Shown piece after piece: positions 11,864 through 23,800 of a DNA stretch of 64,000 nt (positions are counted from its first letter, which is position 1; every line of letters starts with the position of its first letter). The translations under genes were made by a program, and so were the position numbers. The notes beneath the pieces are model-generated. The model was not told the DNA's origin and did no database searches. It worked only from the letters and a program-made list of their open reading frames with translations. This DNA is from Apteryx mantelli (Eukaryota; Chordata; Aves; Apterygiformes; Apterygidae): positions 2,314,726 to 2,378,725 of the forward strand of contig NC_090011.1 of assembly GCF_036417845.1 (NCBI RefSeq), read 5' to 3'.

Positions 11864-14800
11864 ATGCGCCGCCCGGGGCCCCCCCCGCTGCTGGCCACCG
11901 CCGCCGCCGCCGCCGCCGCCATGGCCTCGCTCGGGCCCCCCGGCGCCCTGGGGGCACCCGCCCCCCGCGGTGAGTGTCCCCGCCGCCCCCGGCCCCGCCA
12001 CCCCTCCCTCCGTCCCTCCGTCCGTCCCTCCATCCATCCCTCCATCCATCTCCACATCCCTTGGTCCAACCCATCCCTGCATCCCTCCATCCATCCTTCC
12101 ATCCATCCCTCCATCCCTCCATCCCCCCCCCGGCCCCGCACCCCTCCAGCCCCGATCACCCCATTCCCGCAGCCCTCCGTTGTCCCCATCCCTCGGTCCC
12201 TGCAGCCCTCCGTTGTCACCATCCCTCCATCCCTCCGCTGGCACCAGCCCTCCGTTGTCACCACCCCTCTGTTCCCCCGTCCCTGCAGCCCTCCGTTGTC
12301 CCCAGCCCTCCGTTGTGCCCATCCCTCCTTCCCTGCATCCCTCCGGTCTCCCTGTCCCTCCTTTCCCGCATCTCTCTGTTGTTGCCGTCGCTCCGTTGTC
12401 CCCATCCCTCCATCTCCCCCGGTCCCTGCAGCCCTCCGCTCTCCCCATCCGTCCATCCCTGCATCCCCCTGTTGTCCCCATCCCTCCGCTCTCCCCATCC
12501 CTCCGTTGTCCCCATCCCTCCATCTCCCCTGGTCCCTGCAGCCCTCCGCTCTCCCCATCCCTCCATCCCTCCGTTGTCTCCATCCCTCCATCCCTGCATC
12601 CCTCCGTTGTCACCATCCCTCCGTTGTCCCCATCCCTCCATCCCTCTGTTGTCCCCGTCCCTCCATCCCCGCGGCCTTGCCGGGGTGGGGGGCAGCTGGG
12701 GAAGGACCCAGGTGTCCGGGGCCCCCCCCCCCACACTGGGGGGCAGAACGGGTCCTTCGGGGCGCTGGGGGCGGGGGGGATGTGGGGCTGAGCCCCCCTG
12801 CAGGGCCCTGGGGGGGGAACAGCCCCCTGGGGGGGGCCCAAATCAGCCCCCCGGGACCCCCCAGCCGTGGACCCCCCCAAATCAGCCCCATGGGACCTTC
12901 AAACCCCCCCCAAATCAGCCCCACAGGCCCCCCCCCAGCCCCATTGACCCCTTCACCCTCCCCCCAAATCAGCCCCATGGGACCTCCAAAACCCCCCCAA
13001 ATCAGCCCCGCAGGGCCCCCCCCAGCCCCATGGACCCCCCCCCAATCAGCCCCACAGTCCCCTCTAGCCCCTCACGTCCACCCCCCCCCAAAATCCACCT
13101 CGGTGCCCGCAGGGAACCTGCCGCCGGGCCGGGTGCCCCTGGCCCCCCCCTACGCCGTGGTGCTCATCTCCTGCTCCGGCCTCCTGGCCTTCGTCCTCCT
13201 CCTCCTCACCTGCCTCTGCTGCAAGCGGGGCGACGTCGGCTTCAAGGTGGGGGGGGAGAACCCAATGGGGGCTTGGGGGGGGGGGTCCTATGGATGCTCT
13301 AGGTCACTCAACGAGGGCTTGGGATGGCTCAAGGGGGGGTTCTAGGTCACCCAACAGCTTGGGGGGACCCAAAAGGGGCTGGGGGGGTGTCTTACAGGCA
13401 TTCTAGGTCACCCAAGGGGGCTCGGGATGGTTCAAGGGGGGGTTCTAGGTCACCCAACGGTTTGGGGAGACCCTATGGGTGCTTGAGGGCAGCCAACCGG
13501 GGCTTGGGGGGGGTCTTCTGGGTGTTCTCGGTCCCTCAGCGAGGACTTGGGATGGTTCAAGGGAGGGTTCTAGGTCACCCAACAGTTCAAGGGGATCCTA
13601 TGGGTCCTCTAGGTCATCCAGTGGGTGCTCAGGGTGGGGCTCTATGGGGCTGTAGGTCACCCAACAGCTCGGGGGGACCCCATGGGCATTCAAGGCCCCC
13701 CAATGGGGGCTGGGAGGGGGCTATGGGTGTTCTTGGTCACTCAATGAGGCCTTGGGATGGTTCAAGGAATCTTCTAGATCACCCAACAGCTCAAGAGAAT
13801 CCTATGGGTGCTTGCAGGCACCCAACAGGGCCTTGGGGAAGGGTCCTATGGGCCTTCCAGGACACCCAAGGGGGGAGTGGGATGGTTCAAGGAGGGTTCT
13901 AGGTCACCCAACAGCTCAGGGGGATGCTGGGACAGTGGGGGTCCCTGGCTCTCACCGGCTCTCCGGGCGGGGGGGTCCCAGGAGTTCGAGAACCCGGACG
14001 GCGAGGAGGACTCGGGGGAGTTCACGCCGCCCGCCGAGGAGACCTCGTCCTCCCAGTCGCTGCCCGAGGTCTACGTCCTGCCCCTGGCGGAGGTGGGCCC
14101 CCCGCCCCCCGGCCCCCCGCCCCCCCAAGCTGGTAAGGGGCACCTGGTGGGGGGGGGCACTGCGGGGACTCCGGGGGGGCTCGAGGGCACCCAATGGGGG
14201 CCCAGGAGGGGGGGATGAGCATTCTAGGTCACCCAATGGGCTCTTGGGCTGGTTCAAGGAAGGGCTTCTAGGTCACCCCACAGCTCAAGGGGACCTTATA
14301 GGCCCTCTAGGTCATCCAGAGGGTGCTCAGGGTGGGGTTCTAGGTCACCCAACAGCTCAGGGAGACCCCATCGGTGCAAGGGCACCCAATGGGGCCTTGG
14401 GGGGACCCTATGGGTGTTCTTGGTCACCCAACAGGAGCCCATGGAGATCCTGTGGGTGCTCAAGGGCACCCGGCGTGTCCTCAGGAGGACCCTATGGGCA
14501 CCTGAGGGCACCCAACGGGCAGCCGGTGGGACCCCATGGGTGCTCTAGGTCACTCAACACCACTGGGTGGTCCCATAGGAGGTCTTTGCCACCCGTGGGT
14601 CCTCTGCACGGCCCACATGCCCCACTGGGTGTGCGCACTTACCCCACGGGTGTCCTCGGCGGCCGTGCGGGTGCTCTTGGCGGCCCAAAGGTGCTCGAGG
14701 GGGTCCCATGGGGGCTCTCGGGCACCCCTTGGGTGAGGGAGGCGGCCGTGGATGCGTTCTAGGTGACCCAAGAAGGTTCTAGGTGCCTCAGTGGTGCTCG

Positions 14801-17800
14801 CGGGTCCCTCGCGTCAGCCGGGATGGAGCACCCGCTGCCCCGGGGTCATTCTCCGGGTGTCCAGGGGCGACTCCGAGTCACTCGGGGGGGGGGGTGCCAG
14901 GTCCCCCAAGTGGGGCAGGCCTGGGTGGGCACCCACCGTTCCCCCCACCTCGGGGAGACGCGAAACTAGGCCAGGCGCACGCGGCCCAGAAATGTCACGG
15001 AGCAAAGGGGCGACGAGGCGGCAATGCGGGCACTTGCTGGCAGCTCCGGCATGCGGGCGACGTGTTGGGGGGCTCTAGGTCACCCAACAGGCCCGGGTCA
15101 ATCATCCTGGCATGGGTGGGGGCCTCTAGGTCACCCAGTGGGCCCAGCTCCATCACCCTGGCATGGGGGTGAGGGGTTCTAGGTAACCCAGTGGGCCCAG
15201 GTCCATCATCTTGGCGTGCATGGGGGGCTCTAGGTCATGCAAGAGGCCCAGCTCTATCACCCTGGCATGGGTGGGGGGGTTCTAGGTCACCCAATAACCC
15301 CAGCTCCACTGCCCTGCCACGGGGGTGAGGGGTTCTAGGTCACCCAATGAGTCTGGTGCCATTGCCCCAGCACGGTGGATTCTAGGTCACTCAATGGGCC
15401 CAGCTCCACAGTCTTGACGCGGAGCACGTGCTAGGTCCCCCAACAGGCCCAGCCCCATAACCCCAGAGCGGCAGGTTCTAGGTCACCCAAGGGCCCCGGC
15501 TCCATCACCCCAGCACGGGGGGCGGTTCTAGGTGCCCCAACAGCGAAGGGGCAGCTCCCCACCACATGGGGAGCTGGGGGGACGGAGCCGGGGGGCCACA
15601 CCGACCCCGAACCCCATTCCCGACCTCGACCCCATTCCAGACCCGGCAAAACCCCTGGGGCTGAGCCGGCAGCACCTGAGCTACCTGCAGGAGATCGGCA
15701 ACGGCTGGTTCGGGAAGGTGAGCGCCGGGGGGGGCCGGGGGGGGCCGGAGGGGGGTGGGGGGGGCCGGACGCCCCCTCACCCCCACCCCACACCCCCAGG
15801 TCATCCTCGGGGAGCTCCTGGCCGACGTGAGCCCGGTGCCGGTGGTGGTGAAGGAGCTGCGGGCCAGCGCCGGCCCCCTGGAGCAGAGGAAGTTCCTGGC
15901 CGAGGCGCAGCCCTACCGGTAACGGGGAGCGGGGGGCCCGGGCGTCCGGGTGGGTTCCCCCTCGCCGTGCGCAGGGGGCCCAGGCGTCCGGGGCTGACGG
16001 CCCCCGTTGCTCGCTCGGCAGGAGCCTGCAGCACCCCAACCTGCTGCAGTGCCTGGGGCTGTGCAGCGAGAGCGTGCCGCTGCTGCTCGTCATGGAGTAC
16101 TGCCAGCTGGTGAGCGCCCGCCCCCCCGCACCGCACCGGGGGGGGGGGGCATCGCACCGGGGGGGGGGGCGTGCACGGGGGGGGGGCACGGGGGGGTGCA
16201 CGGGGGGGGTTTGCACGAGGGGGGTTTGCACGGGGGGGGCACGGGGGGGTGCACGGGGGGGCTTTGCACGAGGGGGGTTTGCACGGGGGGGGTTGCACGA
16301 GGGGGGTTTGCACGAGGGGGGTTTGCACGGGGGGGGTGCACGAGGGGGGTTTGCACGAGGGGGGTTTGCCATGGGGGGGGTGCACGAGGGGGGTTTGCAC
16401 GGGGGGGGTTTGCACGGGGGGGGTGGCACGGGGGGGGGTTGCACGGGGGGGGCACAGGGCTCACACCGGGGGGGCATGCGCGGGGGGGGTTGCATGAGGG
16501 GTTTTGCATGAGGGGGGGCACAGGGCTCACACCGGGGGGGCATGCGCAGGGGGGGTTGCATGAGGGGGTTTGCATGAGGGGGGGCACAGGGCTCACACCG
16601 GGGGTTTGCACGAGGGGGGGGGCACAGGGCTCGCACAAGGGGCGCACGAGGGTCAGACGGGGGGGGTCACCCGATGGGTGGGGGGGGTCACACAAGGGGG
16701 GGGGAAGCTCACCTGGGGCGGGGGGGGCTCTCGCACGAGTGCTCACACGGGGGTCTCGCACGAGGATGGGGGGGGGCCGTGGGGCGGGCGGGGGGGGGCA
16801 GCGCGGAGGGGCGTGCGGGGGGGGGCCCGCATGCCCGGCGCCCACGGCGGCTCGCGCAGGGCGACCTGAAGCGCTACCTGCGGGCGCAGCGGGGGGCCGA
16901 GGGGCGGACGCCCGAGCTGCCCCCCCGCGACCTGGCCACGCTGCAGCGCCTGGCCCTCGAGGTGACGCTGGGCCTGCGCCACCTCCACCGCCACGGCTAC
17001 GTGCACAGGTGGCGCCCGCCCGCCCGCCCGCCCGCCGGGGCCCCTCGCGCCGGGGGGGTGGGTGGGAGCCCGGACGCCTGGGCCCCTCGTGCGGGGGGGG
17101 GGGGGGGGATGGGAGCCCGGACGCCTGGGCCCCTCGTGCGGGGGGGGGGGGAATGGGAGCCCGGACGCCTGGGCCCCTCTTCGGGAGGGGGCTGGGGGGG
17201 GGGGGGGAATGGGAGCCCGGACGCCTGGGCCCCTCTTCGGGAGGGGGCTGGGGGGGGGGGGATGGGAGCCTGGACGCCTGGGCCCCTCGCGCGGGGGGGG
17301 CCTGGGGGGAGCGGAGGGGGGCTGGGGGGGTTAACGGGGGCTAAAAGGACCCCGGACGCCTGGGCCCCTCTTCGGGAGGGGGCTGGGGGGGGTTAATGGG
17401 AGCCCGGATGCCGGGGCCCCTCGTGCGGGGGGGGGGGGGGAATGGGAGCCCGGACGCCTGGGCCCCTCTTCGGGAGGGGGCTGGGGGGGGTTAATGGGAG
17501 CCCGGATGCCGGGGCCCCTCTTCGGGAGGGGGCTGGGGGGGGGGGAATGGGAGCCCGGACGCCTGGGCCCCTCCCGCGGGCGGGGGCTGGGGGGAGCGGA
17601 GGGGGGCTGGGGGGGTTAACGGGGGCTAAAAGGACCCTGGACGCCTGGGCCCCTCTTCGGGAGGGGGGCTGGGGGGGTAATGGGAGCCCGGACGCCTGGG
17701 CCCCTCTTCTGGAGGGGTTGGGGGGGGTAAATGGGAGCCCGGACGCCTGGGCCCCTCGCGCCGGGGGGGGGGATGGGAGCCCGGACGCCTGGGCCCCCTC

Positions 17801-20800
17801 TTCGGGAGGGGGCTGGGGGGGGTTAATGGGAGCCCAGATGCCGGGGGCCCCTCTTCTGGATGGGTTGGGGGGGGTAAATGGGAGCCCGGACGCCTGGGCC
17901 CCTCGCGCCGGGGGGGGGGGGGATGGGAGCCCGGACGCCTGGGCCTCTCTTCGGGAGGGGGCTGGGGAGGGGTTAATGGGACCCCGGACGCCTGGGCCCC
18001 TCACGCGAGGGGCTGGGGGGGGGTTTAAAGGGCCCCCGGACGCCTGGGCCCCTCACGCGAGGGGCCGGGGGTCCCCGCAGCGACCTGGCCCTCCGCAACT
18101 GCCTGCTGACGTCGGAGCTGACGGTGCGCGTGGGGGACTATGGGCTGTCGCACAACAACTACCGGGTGAGGGGGACGCGGGGACGGGGGGGACACGGACG
18201 GGATGGAGGGGACACGGGGATGGGACAGGATGGAGGGGACATGGAGACATGGATGGGATGGAGGGGACATGGGGACAGGGCCAGGGACCAGGGGAGATGG
18301 AGGGACATGGGGACAGGGACAAGGACCGGACAGGATGGAGGGGACATGGAGACATGGATGGGATGGAGGGGACATGGGGACAGGGCCAGGGACCAGGGGA
18401 GATGGAGGGACATGGGGACGGGGACAAGGACCGGACAGGATGGAGGGGACATGGAGACATGGATGGGATGGAGGGGACATGGGGATGGGGATGGGATGGG
18501 ATGGTGGGGACATGGGGATGGGGCCAGGGACCAGGGGAGATGGAGGGACATGGGGACAGGGACAAGGACTGGATGGGATGGAGAAGACATGGGGACATGG
18601 ACAGGATGGGGACGACACGGGGACAGGGATGGGATGGAGGTGACATGGGGATGGGGACAAGGACTGGACGGGATGGAGGGGACATGGGGACGTGGACAGG
18701 ATGGAGAGGACACGGGGACGGGAACGTGATGGGATTGGGGGGACACAGGGATGGGGACAGGGACCAGAGGGGTTGGAGGGACATGGGGACAGGGACAAGG
18801 ACCAGACAGGATGGAGGAGACATGGGGATGGGATGGGATGGGATGGAGGGGACACGGGGACGGGGACAGGGACTGGAAGGCGTGGGGGGGGGGACATGGA
18901 TGGGCCGGGGGTTCCCGCGGGGTGACGCCGCCCCCCAGGAGGACTACTACGTCACCCCCGACCGGCTGTGGATCCCCCTGCGCTGGGTGGCCCCGGAGCT
19001 GCTGGAGGAGACGCACGGGACCCTCTCCGTGGTGGACCAGAGCAAGGAGAGCAACGTCTGGTGAGCCCGGCGCGGGGACGGCGCCACCGGCCGCCCCGGC
19101 GCGCTGTCGCCACGTCCCGCTGCGGCGGTGTTGCACGGCCCCGCTGCGGCGGTGTTGCGATGCCCTGGGGTCGTGGTGTCCTGGTCCCACGGGGTCCCAG
19201 GGTGATGGTGTCCCAGTGTCACGCTGTTGCCATGCCCTCGTGTCGTGGTGTCCTGGTCCCATGGTGTCCCAGTGCGATGGTGTCCCAGTGTCACGGTGTT
19301 GCCGTGCCCTCGTGTCATGGTGTCCTGGTCCCACGGTGTCACAGTGTTGCCATGCCCTGGTGTCATGGTGCCCCCGGTCCCACGGTGTTGCCATGCCCTG
19401 CTGCTGCGGTGTCCCAGTGCGGCGTCGTCCCAGTGTCACGGTGTTGCCGTGCCCTGGTGTCATGGTGCCCCGGTCCCACGGTGTCCCGGTGTTGCCACGC
19501 CCCGGTGCTGCGGTGTCCTGCCGCGGTGGCGTCCTGGCGCCGCGGTGCCTCAGTGTCCCGGCGTAGCCGCGTCCCGCCGCGACGGGGTCCCCGGCCGCGA
19601 CGGTGCCGCGACGGTGCCGCGACGGTGCCGCGACGCCCGGCAGGTCGCTGGGGGTGACGCTGTGGGAGCTGTTCGAGTTCGGCAGCCAGCCCTACCGGCA
19701 CCTCTCCGACGAGGAGGTCCTGGCCTACGTGCTGCGGGAGCGGCAGATGACCCTGGCCAAGCCCCGCCTCAAGCTGCCCCACTCCGACTACTGGTGAGCC
19801 CCCCGCCGCCTGTACCCCGCCGCCTGTACCCCCCCCGGGTGTCCCCTCCACCAGCTCGCTCTCCCTCGACAGGGGTAGTTTGTGCCATCCTCACCCCCGT
19901 CCCTCCGGCTGTAGTCTCTCGGCTGTTCTTACCCTGTCCCTCCAGCTGTAGTCTCCCGGCTGTCCCACCGTCCCTGCGGCTGTAGTCTCCCAGCTGTCCC
20001 GCCATCCCTCCGGGTGCAGTCTCCCAGCTGTAGTCTCCCAGCCATCCTCACTCCACCCATCTGGTTGTAGTCTCCTGGCTGCAGTCTCCTGGCCATCCTT
20101 CCACCATCCCCATGGCTGTAGTCCCCCGGCCGTCCTTCCACCATCCCTCCAACTGTAGTCTCCCAGGTGTTCTTACCCTGTTCCTCTGGCTGTAGTCTCC
20201 CAGCCTTCCTTCCACCATCCCTCTGGCTGTAGTCCCCCAGCTGTCCTCATCCCATCCATGCAGCTGTAGTCCCCCAGTCGTCCTTCCACCATCCCTCCGG
20301 CTGTAGCCCCCTGGCTGTAGCCCCCCCAGCCGTCCTCGCCCCATCCCCTCCGGCTGTAGCCCTCCAGCTGTAGCACCCCGGCCATCCTTCCACCATCCCT
20401 CCAGCTGTAGCCCCCCGGCCGCAGCCCCCCAGCCATCCTCGCCCCATCCCTCCGGCTGTAGCCCTCCGGCTGTAGCCCTCCGGCTGTAGCACCCCGGCCA
20501 TCCTTCCACCATCCCTCCAGCTGTAGCCCCCTGGCCGCAGCCCCCCAGCCATCCTTGCCCCATCCCTCCGGCTGTAGCCCTCCGGCTGTAGCCCCCCGGT
20601 CATCCTTCCACCATCCCTCCGGCTGTAGCCCCCCCAGCCATCCTCGCCCCATCCATCCGGCTGCAGCCCTCCGGCTGTAGCACCCCGGCCATCCTTCCAC
20701 CATCCCTCCAGCTGTAGCCCCCCCGGCCGCAGCCCCCCAGCCATCCTCGCCCCATCCCTCCGGCTGTAGCCCTCCGGCTGTAGCCCCCCGGTCATCCTTC

Positions 20801-23800
20801 CACCATCCCTCCGGCCGCAGCCCCCGGCCGTCCCCGTCCCACCTGCGCGGCCGCGGCCCCCCCCCCGACACCGTCGCCGTCGCCGACGCGGTGGTGCGCC
20901 GTGCCGCAGGTTCGAGGTGCTGCAGTCGTGCTGGCGCCCGGCGCCGCAACGGCCCTCGCTGGAGGAGCTGCACCGGCGGCTGAGCTGGCTGCTGCGGGAG
21001 CGACCGGCCGGGCGGCCGGGGGGCCGGCGGCGGGGCGGGGGGGCGCGGGCGGCCGCTGGGGGGGGCGGCCACGGCGCCCGTCATCACCCCCCCGGCCGCC
21101 GCCGCCGCCGCCCTCGGCCTTCCCGCTGCTCGACGGCTTCCGGGGCCGGAGGCGGACGACGTGCTGACGGTGACGGAGAGCGGCGGCGGCGGCCTGGGCT
21201 TCGAGTGCCTGTGGGAGCGCGCGCGGCACGGCCGCGGCAAGGCCAACACCGCCGCCGCCAACACCGCCGCCGACAACACCGCCACCGACAACACCGCCAC
21301 CGACAACGGCGGGCTGGCGGTGCCGGGCACCAACCCCTTCCTGGAGGCGCTGGGGACGCCCGGCGTGGTGCCCGTCATCAGCGCCCGCAGCCCCTCGGTG
21401 AGCAGCGAGTACTACATCCGCCTGGAGGAGCACGAGGAGCTCGGCACCGCCGCCGCCGCCGGAGTCACCACCGTCACGACCGCCACCCGCCGCCGCCGCC
21501 TGTTCCTCCTCCTCCTCCTCCTCGCCCGGCGGCAACCCCTTCCTGGCGGCGCCCGCCGCGGGCTCAACCCTTTCCGCGGGGTGCGGGAGACGTCGCTGTC
21601 GGAGCGGAGCGGCCGGCGGCCGGGGCTGCGCTGCCCGCTGTGCGGCGGGGACGCGGCGACGGGGACGGCGGCGGCGACGGCGACGGCGGCGGTGGCCCCC
21701 CGTGTCGCTGCGCCCCGGCGCGCGCCGAGCTGGTGCGGGGCTGGCGGCAGCGCGGAGCCCCCGGGCGGCCCCGGCGCGGCAGCGACTCCTCGCTGCGGGC
21801 AGAGCGGGGCTCGTTGGCCGACGGTGCCACCCGCCGCCACCACGCCTGGGACCGGGCGTCCCCCTCGGCCCCGTGGCAGCGGGACGCGTCCCCCTCGGCG
21901 CTGCACGCGTCCCCTTTGGGGCACGAGACGGCCCCCGTGGGCGCAGATGTCGCCCTCGGCGCTGGAGATGTCCCCACTGGCGCCGGAGACGTCCCCGTGG
22001 GGCGCAGGACGTGTCGCCTTCGGCACCGGACATGGCCCGTTCGGCACCAGGCACGTCCCCGTGGGAGCAGGACATGTCACCTTCGGCGCTGGAGATGGCC
22101 CCTTTGGCACGAGAGACGTCCCCATGGGCGCAGATGTCACCTTCAGCGCCGGAGATGTCCCCATGGGAGCAGGACATGTCACCTTCGGCACTGGAGACGG
22201 CCCCTTCGGCACGAGAGATGTCCCCATGGGCGCGGATGTCACCTTTGGCACCGGACACGTCCCCGTGGGAGCAGGACATGTCGCCTTCGGCGCTGGAGAT
22301 GGCCCCCTTTGGCACGAGAGACGTCCCCATGGGCGCAGACGGCCCCTTCGGCACCAGAGACGGCCCCGTGGGCGCAGATGTCCCCTTTGGCCCTTGGAGA
22401 CGTCCCCGTGGGTGCAGGTGTCACCTTCAGCACCGGAGGCGTCCCCTTTGGCAAAAGAGATGGCCCCGTGGGCACGGATGTCACCTTCGGCAGCGGAGAC
22501 GTCACCGTGGACCGAAGCGGCAGCGCCCAGGACACAAGGGACGTCCCCGTGGGCGCGGATGTCGCCTTCGGCACCGGAGACGCCCCCTTCGGCACCAGAG
22601 ACGTCACCTTGGATGGACGCGGCGGCGCCCAGGGCGCAGACGTCACCTTCAGCACGAGAGACGTCCCCACGGGCGCAGGAGACGCCACCTTCGGCACCAG
22701 AGACGTCCCCTTGGACAGAAGCGATGTCCCCGTGGGCGCAGGAGACGTCCCCTTTGGCACCAGGGACGTCCCCTTGGACGGAAGGGACAGGGCCCCGGGG
22801 GCGCAAGGGACGTCCCCGCGGGCACCAGAGACGACGTCACCTCCGCCACCGGGCACGGGGGCCCGGGGCACGAGAGATGCCACCTCCGCCACGCGGGACG
22901 TCCCCGCGGGCACAAGGACACGAGCGGCAGCGCCGGGGCCACCACCGCGGGAGGGTTTTCCCGGGGCGGGCGGGGCCGGAGGGGCGGGGCCTCCCCCCTG
23001 GCTCCGCCCGCCCCCGTCCCACCCCCGGGGGCCACCGTGGCAGCAGCGGGGGACCATTGGGGTCCCCCCCGGGCCGGGGGCGCCCGCCGGGGTCCCCCAT
23101 CCCGGCGGTGGCGGCGGCGGGCGCCGGCGTCCCCGCGGCCGTGGCCGTGCCGCCGCTGGCCGCGCTGGCCGAGGGCCCCGAGGAGGAGAGGGTGGCCCTG
23201 GTGGCCGGGGCCCTCGGGGACGGTCCCGGGGCCACCCCCCGGCCACCCGGGGCCACCCAGGGCTGCTGGCCACGGGGGGACCCGGAGAGGTGCCAAGAGA
23301 CGTCCCCAAAGGGACCCAAGGGAGATGCCAAGAAGCGTCCCCCAAGGGATCCCCAGAGACGTCCCCAACGGGGTCCCCAGAGAGGTGCCACGAGATGTCC
23401 CCCAAGGGATCCCCGGAGATGTCCCCAGAGAGGTGCCAAGAGAGGTGCCACGGGACGTCCCCAAAGAAGTGCCAAGGGACGTCCCCAAGGGGTCCCCAGA
23501 GAGGTGCCAAGAGATGTCCCCAGAGGGACCCTTAGAGATGTCCCCAAAGGGGTCCCCGGAGAGGTGCCAACAGACGTCCCCAAAGGGGTCCCCAAGGAGG
23601 TGCTGCAGATGTCACCAAAGGGGTCCCCAAAGGGGTCCCAGGAGAGGTGCCAAGAGATGTCCCCAGAGGGACCCTTAGAGATGTCCCCAAAGGGGTCCCA
23701 GGAGAGGTGCCAAGAGGTGTCCCCGAAGGGGTCCTCAGAGACGTGTCCGCAGGGGTCCCCAAAGGGTCCCCGAAGAGGTGCCAAGAGACGTCCCCAAAGG

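Noticed and set aside
18025-19463. Frames in the LMTK3 introns rich in Ser/Pro/His or Gly/Asp/Met
   Set aside because: They are purine-rich intronic minisatellites. They end at exons whose correct frame and phase are clear.
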